16,507 bases of DNA from an uncultured Oxalobacteraceae bacterium (GTDB lineage Bacteria > Pseudomonadota > Gammaproteobacteria > Burkholderiales > Burkholderiaceae): assembly GCA_946478765.1 (NCBI GenBank), contig CAMLDH010000048.1:1-16507 (forward strand), given 5' to 3'. Below the pieces are notes generated by a model. That model was not told where the DNA came from. It did not search any database and saw nothing but the letters and a program-made list of their open reading frames with translations. Made by a program: the position numbers and the translations under genes. Shown here in pieces: positions 1 through 6,476 of the stretch (its first letter is position 1; each line of letters opens with the position of its first letter).

Positions 1-259
1 GTTCATTGGTGTAGCCGTTGCCGACGTGCCAGAGATTTTCCGCCTGGGCACGCAATGCCGCGACCACCGCCGGATTGGCATGGCCCAGACCGGTCACGCC
101 GATGCCGGCGGTCAGGTCCAGATAACGCTTGCCGTCCTGATCCCAGACGTCGAGTCCGAGACCGCGTACCGGTACCAGGGTGCTCGGTGCATAGGTCGGC
201 ACCACGACTTCATCAAAGGTTTTGCGGGTGACCGGGGCGGCCGCTGTGCATGCTTCCAT
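1..259 (-). CDS. Class III (PLP) aminotransferase, acetylornithine transaminase-like, N-terminal fragment
   Basis: The visible 86 residues belong to the N-terminus of the acetylornithine/ornithine-type aminotransferase family. They carry the beta-strand stretch GLGLDVWDQDGKRYLDL, then TAGIGVTGLGHANP and a helix ending LWHVGNGYTNE. The PLP lysine would lie beyond the window edge. I chose the ATG at 259 because GAGAGGAG sits just upstream; in-frame ATGs at 283 and 295 are alternatives, the former with GGAG before it. The gene lies 126 bp downstream of the aldehyde dehydrogenase on the same strand. That setting suggests a role in lysine catabolism, for example 2-aminoadipate to 2-oxoadipate or lysine transamination, but ArgD/AstC-like activity on ornithine derivatives is equally possible. 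The family call is firm; the substrate is a guess. Confidence 0.85.
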   Translation of the reverse strand, partial: MEACTAAAPVTRKTFDEVVVPTYAPSTLVPVRGLGLDVWDQDGKRYLDLTAGIGVTGLGHANPAVVAALRAQAENLWHVGNGYTNE

Positions 260-313
260 GTTGCTCCTCTCAATTGCGTTCATTTCGTGCTCCATCTCGT
301 CCGGAATGATCTA

Positions 314-319
314 ATTATA
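314..319 (-). promoter_or_regulatory. Candidate -10 box (TATAAT) before the aminotransferase gene
   Basis: A perfect TATAAT reads on the minus strand between the aldehyde dehydrogenase stop and the aminotransferase start. A start point about 7 bases downstream (near 307) would give a leader of roughly 48 bases to the ATG at 259. No good -35 box lies at 16-18 bases upstream (AAGAAT at 17), so this is a weak internal promoter candidate. Confidence 0.3.
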
Positions 320-385
320 GAGAGCAGACCGGCAAAATTCTTTTCATTGCGGCGCCATCGCAGATGATATGCGCTGGGGCACCAA

Positions 386-1891
386 TCAAATATCGAAGCT
401 GATCCCCTGCGCCAACGGCAAGGAATTACTGTAATTCACCGTATTGGTCGCACGCCGCATATACGCCTTCCATGCATCCGAACCCGACTCGCGCCCGCCG
501 CCGGTTTCCTTCTCGCCGCCGAACGCCCCGCCGATCTCGGCGCCGCTCGGTCCGATGTTGACATTGGCGATCCCGCAATCGCTGCCGCCGGCCGACATGA
601 ATGTCTCCGCCTCGCGCAAATCGGTGGTGAAGATGCTCGACGACAGACCTTGCGGCACCGCGTTGTTCCATGCGATCGCCTGGCCCAGCGTTTGGTAGCG
701 CACGATGTAGAGAATCGGCGCAAAGGTCTCGTGATGCATGATGGCCGACTGCGCCGGCATTTCGACCAGAGCCGGATGCACGTAATAACCGTCGTCGCAG
801 CCGGCAACGCGCGCACGCTCGCCGCCGAATACCCGACCGCCTTCCGCCTGCGCCATCTCCAGCGCCTTCTTCATCGCGTCAAAAGCGGCACGGTCGATCA
901 AGGGGCCAACCAGGGTTCCTTTTTCGAGCGGACTGCCGATCGGCAAAGCGCCGTAGATTTTCTTCAGGCGCGGCACCAGCGTGTCGTACACGCTGTCGTG
1001 CACGAACAGGCGACGCAAGGTGGTGCAACGCTGCCCAGCGGTACCGACCGCGGAGAACACAATCCCGCGCACGGCCATTTCGAGGTCGGCGCTTGGCGCC
1101 ACGATCATCGCGTTATTGCCGCCCAGTTCGAGCAGCGAACGCGCCAGGCGCTGCGCACAACGTTCTGCGACCGTGCGTCCCATGCGCGTGCTGCCGGTGG
1201 CGCTGACCAGGGGTACGCGCCCATCGTCCACCAGCACCGCGCCGCAGTCGCGATCGCCGATCACCAACTGCGCCAATCCTTGCGGCGCATCGCTGCCGAA
1301 GCGTGCCACTGCCTTGGCAAACAGCGCGTGCACGGCAATCGCCGTCAACGGCGTTTTTTCGGAGGGTTTCCACACCACGCTATTGCCGCATACGAATGCC
1401 AGCGCCGCATTCCACGACCACACCGCGACCGGGAAATTGAATGCCGAGATCACCCCGATCACGCCGAGCGGATGCCATGCTTCCATCATGCGATGGCCCG
1501 GACGCTCGGACGCAATCGTCAAGCCGTAGAGCTGGCGCGACAGGCCGACTGCAAAGTCGCAGATGTCGATCATTTCCTGCACTTCACCCAGACCTTCTTG
1601 CAGGATCTTGCCGGCTTCGACGGTCACCAGCTTGCCCAGCGCTTCCTTGTGCGTGCGCAATTCCTCGCCGAACAAGCGGACCAGTTCTCCGCGCCGCGGC
1701 GCCGGCACAGTGCGCCATCGTTCGAAAGCGGCTTGCGCGGCGCCGATTTTGGCGCTCACTTCGCCAGGCAGATCGGCACGCAAACCGGCCAATGCCTCGC
1801 CGTCGATCGGCGATCTGGCCGTCAAGTCTTGTCCTTGGTATTGCGCCAGATCAACACCGAGCTCGTCCAGTAAATTGTGAATGGATTGCAT
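386..1891 (-). CDS. ALDH7-family aldehyde dehydrogenase, probable L-aminoadipate-6-semialdehyde dehydrogenase
   Basis: Encodes a 501-residue NAD(P)+-dependent aldehyde dehydrogenase of the antiquitin (ALDH7A1) type. This family oxidises alpha-aminoadipate semialdehyde (in equilibrium with piperideine-6-carboxylate) to 2-aminoadipate in the cytoplasm. Visible landmarks are the cofactor-site lysine in VVWKPSEKTP (K175), the general base in LLELGGNN (E255) and the catalytic cysteine in GTAGQRC (C289). The ALDH7 hallmark near the C-terminus reads NIGPSGAEIGGAFGGEKETG, followed by GGRESGSDAWKAYMRR. The ATG at 1891 is preferred over an in-frame TTG at 1906 because GAGGAG (1899-1904) precedes it by seven bases. 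It starts 15 bases after the stop of the upstream dehydrogenase, so the two are very likely cotranscribed. A few other ALDH7 enzymes act on betaine or other aldehydes, but the lysine context favours the semialdehyde. Confidence 0.92.
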   Translation of the reverse strand: MQSIHNLLDELGVDLAQYQGQDLTARSPIDGEALAGLRADLPGEVSAKIGAAQAAFERWRTVPAPRRGELVRLFGEELRTHKEALGKLVTVEAGKILQEGLGEVQEMIDICDFAVGLSRQLYGLTIASERPGHRMMEAWHPLGVIGVISAFNFPVAVWSWNAALAFVCGNSVVWKPSEKTPLTAIAVHALFAKAVARFGSDAPQGLAQLVIGDRDCGAVLVDDGRVPLVSATGSTRMGRTVAERCAQRLARSLLELGGNNAMIVAPSADLEMAVRGIVFSAVGTAGQRCTTLRRLFVHDSVYDTLVPRLKKIYGALPIGSPLEKGTLVGPLIDRAAFDAMKKALEMAQAEGGRVFGGERARVAGCDDGYYVHPALVEMPAQSAIMHHETFAPILYIVRYQTLGQAIAWNNAVPQGLSSSIFTTDLREAETFMSAGGSDCGIANVNIGPSGAEIGGAFGGEKETGGGRESGSDAWKAYMRRATNTVNYSNSLPLAQGISFDI

Positions 1892-1906
1892 CAGAAATCT
1901 CCTCAA

Positions 1907-2998
1907 TCAAGCAGCGTAAAAGCGGCCGAAACGGTTGGACAGGAAGTCTGCCAGTTTGGCTTGCTCCTGGCGCACCAGACCGCTGTTCGGCAGCGTGCCC
2001 TGCATCACCAGATCCACCATGGTGCAGATGCCGGAGGCCGTCGTCAACTGGATTGCCGACAACAATTGACCATTGACATTCTGGCTGTAGATTTTTTTCG
2101 CGTAGGTTTCCTGTTCCAGCCGGCCGTCACGCATGCCGCACACGCTGACAAATACCAGCACGACGTCCTGCTTGGTGATGGGGATCGATGCTTCCATCAC
2201 TTCCTTCAGGATGTGGCGGCGATCGAGTTGACCGAGCTGCAGATCGCGCACCAGCATCTTGATGATGTCGCGGTGTCCCGGATAGCGCACGGTCTTGTAA
2301 TTCAGGTTCTGTACTTTGCCTGCCAGGCTTTCGCACAAGGTGCCGAGACCGCCCGACGTGTTGAAGGCTTCGTAATCGATCCCGTCCAATGAGAAATGCT
2401 CGATTTCCTCCAACGCCGATGTCTCGCGCAAGTTGCCGTCGACGATCGCTTCGCACGGATTGCAGTATTCATTGATCAGACCGTCGGTGCTCCAGGTCAG
2501 GTTGTATTTCAACGCATTGTTCGGATAGGTCGGCAGTGCGCCAACGCGCATGCTCACGTCTCTCAATTGTTCGAACCGGCTCGCCACATCGTTGGCGACG
2601 ATCGCAATGAAGCCCGGCGCCAAACCGCATTGCGGCACGAAGGCGGTCTCGGCATTGACGGCCAATTGCTTGACCACGCGGGTGCTCTCGACATCTTCAG
2701 TCAGATCGAAATAATGCGACCTGGCCTTCTTCGCCGCGGCAGCAATCACCGGCGTCAGGAAATAAGGACAAGCGGACAGCGTCACGTCATGACCGCTGAT
2801 CAATTCAGCGACGGTATCGGGGTCGGTCAGATCGGCCTGCACCGCTTTGACGTTCGGAAAAGCGGCCTGGTCGACATACTGCAAACGCTTCGGATCGCGA
2901 TCGGCTACCGTCAATTGATAATCGCCGGTATGGGACAGCAGGTTCAGGATCGCGTCGCCGATTTTGCCGGCGCCTAACAGGATCAGTTTCGTTGTCAT
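1907..2998 (-). CDS. Saccharopine dehydrogenase-family oxidoreductase, probable L-lysine 6-dehydrogenase-like enzyme
   Basis: A 363-residue cytoplasmic oxidoreductase with an N-terminal Rossmann fold (LGAGKIGDA, residues 8-16). The family core follows, with FVPQCGLAPGF (about 120-130) and later the segments STDGLINEYCNP, FNTSGGLGTL and YKTVRYPGH. From memory, the order and wording of these segments closely resemble bacterial L-lysine 6-dehydrogenase, which deaminates lysine to the semialdehyde in one step, and the saccharopine reductase half of LKR/SDH proteins. The length fits a stand-alone lysine dehydrogenase. The ATG at 2998 has GGGAGAG just upstream. It is the first gene of a minus-strand operon with the semialdehyde dehydrogenase, which would consume its product. 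Carboxynorspermidine or homospermidine synthase-like functions exist in the same superfamily but fit the neighbours less well. Confidence 0.8.
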   Translation of the reverse strand: MTTKLILLGAGKIGDAILNLLSHTGDYQLTVADRDPKRLQYVDQAAFPNVKAVQADLTDPDTVAELISGHDVTLSACPYFLTPVIAAAAKKARSHYFDLTEDVESTRVVKQLAVNAETAFVPQCGLAPGFIAIVANDVASRFEQLRDVSMRVGALPTYPNNALKYNLTWSTDGLINEYCNPCEAIVDGNLRETSALEEIEHFSLDGIDYEAFNTSGGLGTLCESLAGKVQNLNYKTVRYPGHRDIIKMLVRDLQLGQLDRRHILKEVMEASIPITKQDVVLVFVSVCGMRDGRLEQETYAKKIYSQNVNGQLLSAIQLTTASGICTMVDLVMQGTLPNSGLVRQEQAKLADFLSNRFGRFYAA

Positions 2999-3055
2999 TT
3001 CTCTCTCCCGTCGTTATTGGTGGGGTATGAAAGAAGTGTAGATTCAATGTGCGTC

Positions 3056-3084
3056 AGATAATAGAGCGTAAAACGTCGTCACAA
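3056..3084 (-). promoter_or_regulatory. Candidate promoter of the lysine dehydrogenase operon
   Basis: On the minus strand TTGTGA (3084-3079) could serve as a -35 box. The nearest -10 candidates are TTATCT at a 17-base spacing (3061-3056) or the better-matching TATTAT at a short 15-base spacing (3063-3058). Neither pair is ideal, which would suit an activator-dependent promoter. The 17-bp dyad at 3085-3101 directly abuts the -35 side. Confidence 0.35.
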
Positions 3085-3101
3085 TGTATTAAGATGATAC
3101 A
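3085..3101. promoter_or_regulatory. 17-bp inverted repeat, candidate Lrp/AsnC operator
   Basis: The sequence TGTAT-N7-ATACA is a perfect 5-bp dyad centred at 3093, inside the 135-bp region between the divergent regulator and dehydrogenase genes. AT-rich dyads of about 15-17 bp are usual targets of Lrp/AsnC regulators, and these often control the adjacent divergent operon and their own gene. Binding is inferred from size, symmetry and position only. Confidence 0.45.
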
Positions 3102-3133
3102 AATTGACCAAATAAAAATACAAAACGAATGAA

Positions 3134-3601
3134 ATGAACGCAAAACTGGATGATATCGACAACAAGATCCTGGCTTTATTGATGGACGATGCGCGCATGC
3201 CGCTGACTACGATTGCCAAGCGGGTGTCGATTGCACGCACCACCGCGATTGCGCGGATCAACGGCCTGGAAAAAAGGGGAATTATCGCGGGTTACGGATT
3301 ACGCCTGAATCAGGCGTTGTACCAGCCTGCGGTGCGCGCCTACGTCGGCATTTCGATCGACCCGCACAGTTCTGCCGGCTTTGTCAAAGTGCTGCAAACG
3401 ATGCCGGAAGTCGAAACCCTGTGCGCCGTCAGCGGCACCATCGACTATATGCTGACTTTGCGCTGTCACTCGACCGGCGACCTGGATCGCCTGCTGGACC
3501 AGATCGGCGCCATTGAAGGCGTGCGCCAGACCTCGACCTCGATCATTTTGACCAAGCGGATCGACCGCAGCCCGATTGAATACGCGCGCGCGCCTTCTTG
3601 A
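3134..3601 (+). CDS. Lrp/AsnC family transcriptional regulator
   Basis: A 155-residue regulator of the feast/famine type. The N-terminus begins DDIDNKILALLMDDAR, followed by a helix-turn-helix at about residues 25-46 (TTIAKRVSIARTTAIARIN) and the wing GIIAGYGLRLN. The C-terminal RAM effector domain spans about 68-150 and contains the G-T-I-D-Y motif (residues 101-105) typical of the amino-acid-binding turn. The gene diverges from the lysine dehydrogenase operon, and regulators in this arrangement commonly sense the amino acid degraded by the neighbouring enzymes. Lysine or an intermediate is therefore a reasonable effector guess. No convincing Shine-Dalgarno precedes the ATG, and the leader is AT-rich. 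It converges with srkA, leaving 15 bases between the stops. Confidence 0.93.
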   Translation: MNAKLDDIDNKILALLMDDARMPLTTIAKRVSIARTTAIARINGLEKRGIIAGYGLRLNQALYQPAVRAYVGISIDPHSSAGFVKVLQTMPEVETLCAVSGTIDYMLTLRCHSTGDLDRLLDQIGAIEGVRQTSTSIILTKRIDRSPIEYARAPS

Positions 3602-3616
3602 AAAATGTGCTGACGC

Positions 3617-4609
3617 TCACGCCGGCCACAGCGGCGGCTCATCCATCAGCGCCACCTGTTCGCGCAATTCCAGAATGCGGTCCTGCCAGTAACGCTGCGT
3701 GTTAAACCACGGGAAGGCGACCGGAAATGCCGGATCGTCCCAACGCCGCGCCAGCCACGCCGAATAATGAATCAGGCGCAAGGTGCGCAGCGCTTCAATC
3801 AGATACAACTCGCGCGGATTGAAATCGAAAAAGTCCTCATACCCGGCCAGGATGTCCGACAACTGGCGCACCATGTCGGCCCGCTCGCCCGACAACAGCA
3901 TCCATACATCCTGCACCGCAGGACCCATGCGGCTATCGTCGAAATCGACGAAGTGCGGACCGGCATCGGTCCACAACACATTGCCGCAATGGCAGTCGCC
4001 ATGCAAACGCAACTGTTGCACCGACCCGGCGCGCTCGAAACAATGGCGCACGCCGTCCAGCGCCTGCGTCACCACGCTGCGATAGGCATCGGCCAGATCG
4101 GCCGGAATGAGATCGTTCGCCAGCAGATAATCGCGCGGCTCTTCACCAAAGCTGACGATATCGAGGGTCGGCCGCTCCCGGAACGGCGCCAGCGCGCCCA
4201 CTGCATGGATGCGTCCGATGAAGCGCCCCATCCATTCCAGCGTCGCGGGATCGTCCAGTTCCGGCGCGCGGCCGCCGTGCTTGGGGAATACGGCGAAGCG
4301 AAAGCCGTGGAATTCGTGCAATGTCTTGCCTGCGGCCAGTTCCAGTGCCGGCACCACCGGGATTTCGCGCTCGACCAGTTCGCGTACAAATGCATGCTCT
4401 TCCAGAATCGCCGCATCGCTCCAGCGTCCGGGACGATAAAACTTCGCGACTAATGGCGGACCGTCTTCCATGCCGATTTGATACACCCGGTTTTCGTAGC
4501 TGTTCAAGGCCAGCAAGCGGCCATCGCTGACTAAATCAACGCTATCGAGGGCGTCGAGGACGAGATCCGGCGTTAACGCCGAAAACTGCTGAGTAACAAA
4601 ACTGGTCAT
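3617..4609 (-). CDS. srkA: SrkA/YihE-type stress response serine/threonine kinase
   Basis: A 330-residue kinase-like protein of the choline/homoserine kinase fold, matching stress response kinase A (YihE/RdoA). It shows the family opening LNSYENRVYQI, the ATP-site lysine in LVAKFYRPGRW (K56), the catalytic loop LHGDCHCGN (D205, N210) and the metal-binding FVDFDDSRMGP (about D222). In E. coli SrkA is a cytoplasmic kinase that counters stress-induced death and links to the Cpx response. I chose the ATG at 4609 (MTSFVTQQFSALTPD) because it matches the usual family start about a dozen residues before the L-x-P-D motif; an ATG at 4648 would add 13 untypical residues. No dsbA gene, its E. coli partner, is adjacent. 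Promoter signals are not evident upstream. Confidence 0.9.
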   Translation of the reverse strand: MTSFVTQQFSALTPDLVLDALDSVDLVSDGRLLALNSYENRVYQIGMEDGPPLVAKFYRPGRWSDAAILEEHAFVRELVEREIPVVPALELAAGKTLHEFHGFRFAVFPKHGGRAPELDDPATLEWMGRFIGRIHAVGALAPFRERPTLDIVSFGEEPRDYLLANDLIPADLADAYRSVVTQALDGVRHCFERAGSVQQLRLHGDCHCGNVLWTDAGPHFVDFDDSRMGPAVQDVWMLLSGERADMVRQLSDILAGYEDFFDFNPRELYLIEALRTLRLIHYSAWLARRWDDPAFPVAFPWFNTQRYWQDRILELREQVALMDEPPLWPA

Positions 4610-4722
4610 GCGCCACATTGTAAGGGGCAAACCAGACCAGCAAACCATAGTCTCGGCTCAGCCCATTCAAAATTTAAGTAAAAACGAATCATCCCTGTCT
4701 TTACCACTCATTCCAGAAAATC

Positions 4723-4733
4723 GACCAATGGTC
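4723..4733. promoter_or_regulatory. 11-bp perfect dyad upstream of the pilus operon
   Basis: GACCA-A-TGGTC is a perfect 5+1+5 inverted repeat about 90 bases before the pilE start. It lies in the 215-bp region (4610-4824) shared with the divergent srkA gene. It may be a regulator site, but there is no independent support. Confidence 0.25.
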
Positions 4734-4756
4734 AGATGATGATTGCCAGTTTTCCG

Positions 4757-4776
4757 TACTTGCATGAAAGTATGCA
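4757..4776. promoter_or_regulatory. Two overlapping inverted repeats upstream of pilE
   Basis: Two perfect 5-bp dyads interlock here: TACTT-N6-AAGTA (4757-4772) and TGCAT-N6-ATGCA (4761-4776). They sit 49-68 bases before the pilE ATG, where a promoter would be expected. I found no clear sigma-70 pair and no sigma-54 GG-N10-GC pattern nearby. They may mark a binding site for the operon's regulator. Confidence 0.3.
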
Positions 4777-4824
4777 CATTACCGTGAGGCAACGTACATT
4801 TGAATCACAAGGAAACAGCTACAA

Positions 4825-5319
4825 ATGAAAAAGAGCTCCTCCATGGTGAGATTACTAAAAACCATTCGACTACAGGGCTTTACGTTGATCGAAGTGATGA
4901 TCACGATCGCGATCATCGGGATCATCTCCGCCATTGCACTTCCCTCCTACCAAAGCTACGTTCTGAAATCAAGGCGAGCGGCCGCACAGGCATTCCTGCT
5001 GCAGGTGGCGTTAAAGGAGGAAGAGTATTTTTCCAGCAATAGAGCCTACACCACCACGATTTCGGGAGCAACCGGACTTGGACTGACTGCGCCTACTGAG
5101 ACGAGCGGCCGCTATACCTACTCCGTATGTACGACGACCGCCTGTAGTGCTGCGACACCGATCAATGGCTACATTATTTTGGCAACTCGCCAGGGAGTTC
5201 AAACCAACGACACGGTGGGCGAAGTCAAAATAAATAGTGCCGGCGAGAAGTGCACCACCGCCACGCAGGACAACAAATGGGGAAACACAATCACCTGGGG
5301 GAGCGGCTCCAATTGCTAA
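4825..5319 (+). CDS. pilE: Type IV pilus minor pilin, PilE-like
   Basis: A 164-residue class III prepilin. The leader ends RLQG and is cut before F19; the mature N-terminus FTLIEVMITIAIIGII has the invariant glutamate at +5 and the hydrophobic assembly helix. It continues ALPSYQSYVLKSRRAAAQA as in PilE/PilA-type minor pilins. Four cysteines in the C-terminal half (VC...AC, KC...NC) could form two disulfides, the last being the usual C-terminal D-region. PilE-type minor pilins join the tip complex that primes pilus assembly at the inner membrane. AAGGA (4809-4813) lies 11 bases before the ATG, slightly far; the ATG at 4843 would shorten the leader to 12 residues but lacks a ribosome site. It heads the cluster and overlaps fimT by 43 bases. 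Confidence 0.88.
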   Translation: MKKSSSMVRLLKTIRLQGFTLIEVMITIAIIGIISAIALPSYQSYVLKSRRAAAQAFLLQVALKEEEYFSSNRAYTTTISGATGLGLTAPTETSGRYTYSVCTTTACSAATPINGYIILATRQGVQTNDTVGEVKINSAGEKCTTATQDNKWGNTITWGSGSNC

Positions 5320-5831
5320 CCGCGCGCATACAACCGAAACATCGAACAGGCGTCACGCTTATCGAGCTGATGGTTACTTTGACCGTTGTCGGTATTTTAG
5401 CGGCGATCGCAGCGCCATCTATGAGTACGTTCATTACCAACCAAAAAGTGAAGACGACAAGTTTCGACCTGTATTCCAGTTTTTTACTTGCACAAAGCGA
5501 AGCGATAAAGCGCAATGCATCGGTCTCAATTACGCCAATCTCGTCAAACTGGGAAAATGGCTGGACTCTTACGACGCCCGACCCCACCAACGATTCGGCT
5601 ACCCTGACCCTGCGGCGGCAGGAGGCAATCTCGGGAATCACCATTACCGATAGCCGAGGCGCCAACCCGACAGCCGTATCTTACGGCCACAACGGACGGA
5701 CCAATGCAGGCGGCGGCTTTACCCTGACGGTGGATGGATCAGGCAGCGGCACCTTCACGGGACGCTGCTTGAGCATTAAATCGAGTGGCACACCTGTCAC
5801 CTCCGTGAAAACGTCGGGAGGGACTTGTTAA
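5277..5831 (+). CDS. fimT: Type IV pilus minor pilin FimT/FimU (GspH-like)
   Basis: A 184-residue prepilin of the GspH/FimT family. The cleavage site is HRTG|VTLIELMVTLTVVGILA with glutamate at +5, followed by the typical APSMSTFITNQKVKTTSFDLYSSFLLAQSEAIKR pattern of FimT/FimU. The C-terminus carries a G-R-C-L-S-I-K segment and ends GGTC, so C-terminal cysteines may pair. FimU/FimT links the major pilin fibre to the tip minor pilins. The start is uncertain: the ATG at 5277 has AGGA six bases upstream but gives a 25-residue leader, whereas an in-frame TTG at 5313 has GGGGGAG (5297-5303) upstream, yields a more usual 13-residue leader and overlaps the pilE stop. Its stop overlaps the pilV ATG as TAATG. 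Confidence 0.88.
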   Translation: MGKHNHLGERLQLLTARIQPKHRTGVTLIELMVTLTVVGILAAIAAPSMSTFITNQKVKTTSFDLYSSFLLAQSEAIKRNASVSITPISSNWENGWTLTTPDPTNDSATLTLRRQEAISGITITDSRGANPTAVSYGHNGRTNAGGGFTLTVDGSGSGTFTGRCLSIKSSGTPVTSVKTSGGTC

Positions 5832-6475
5832 TGTCTAATTCCATTCCATGTGCGACTCTCGGCACAAAAGTGCGCGGGGTAAGCATGATCGAAGTGCTGA
5901 TTGCGTTAGTGGTATTGATGTTTGGCCTGTTGCCATTAGGGGCATTAATGGCCCGTACTCATCGTGCCGAGTTTGAGAGTTATGAGCGAAAGCAAGTGAT
6001 CATTTTGCTTGAAAACATGGTCGATCGCATCAACGCCAACCACAATGCCGCGAGCTGCTATGCGGTCACCACCAATACCACTTCTGGCAGCCCGTATCTC
6101 GGTGACGGCTCATCAATTGACACCACGGGCATTTGTGCTGCCGGCATTGGCATACCGGTCATTCCATCAAGCGGGGAAGCTAGTCGCACCAACAGCGATC
6201 TGGATGAGTGGAATGCTTCCCTCCAAGGCACCAGCGAGGTATCCGGCGCCAATAACGTGGGCGGCGCACTGAAAGCGCGCGGCTGCATTACAAATGACGG
6301 CATAGTGGGTGGCGATGCCAAGCTCATACAATATACGGTCAGCGTCGCCTGGCAAGGCACCACCGCCCTGCCTCTACCTACTTCGGCATCATCCTGCGCC
6401 AAGGGCAGCTATGACGCCGCCGACACTCTGCGTCGAGTTATGAGCGTAATCGTCCGTGTTCCGAGCCTGAACTGA
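5831..6475 (+). CDS. pilV: Type IV pilus minor pilin PilV (GspI-like)
   Basis: A 214-residue prepilin with leader KVRG cut before V17. The mature helix is VSMIEVLIALVVLMFGLLPLG with glutamate at +5, followed by LMARTHRAEFESYERKQVIILLENMVDRINAN. That helix and the ensuing segment are characteristic of PilV, the GspI analogue of the minor pilin priming complex. The globular part is rich in small polar residues and holds several cysteines that may form disulfides in the periplasm. The ATG at 5831 overlaps the fimT stop (TAATG) and follows GGGAGGG at 5816-5822, so translation is probably coupled. A TTG two codons earlier is the only other start and is unlikely. Confidence 0.9.
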   Translation: MSNSIPCATLGTKVRGVSMIEVLIALVVLMFGLLPLGALMARTHRAEFESYERKQVIILLENMVDRINANHNAASCYAVTTNTTSGSPYLGDGSSIDTTGICAAGIGIPVIPSSGEASRTNSDLDEWNASLQGTSEVSGANNVGGALKARGCITNDGIVGGDAKLIQYTVSVAWQGTTALPLPTSASSCAKGSYDAADTLRRVMSVIVRVPSLN

Positions 6476-6476
6476 T

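Noticed and set aside
650..1873. A 407-codon open frame on the plus strand, antisense to the aldehyde dehydrogenase
   Set aside because: It mirrors the codon structure of the well-supported ALDH7 gene, is rich in His/Arg/Gln typical of antisense frames in high-G+C DNA, and shows no recognisable domain.
2396..2977. Open frame of 193 codons antisense to the lysine dehydrogenase-like gene
   Set aside because: It is a shadow of a confidently identified gene, with no family features and no ribosome site.
3129..3137. Two-codon upstream frame (ATG AAA TGA) overlapping the start of the Lrp-type gene
   Set aside because: It has no ribosome site and such short overlaps occur often by chance in AT-rich leaders.
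3597..3622. Shared terminator between the convergent Lrp-type and srkA genes
   Set aside because: Only imperfect 3-bp complementarity is present in the 15-base gap and its flanks.
3767..4453. Open frame of 228 codons antisense to srkA
   Set aside because: The minus-strand frame encodes clear SrkA motifs; this one has composition typical of antisense translation only.
4729..4747. Sigma-54 promoter for the pilus operon
   Set aside because: TGG and TTGC are present but the GG-to-GC distance is 15 instead of 12 bases.
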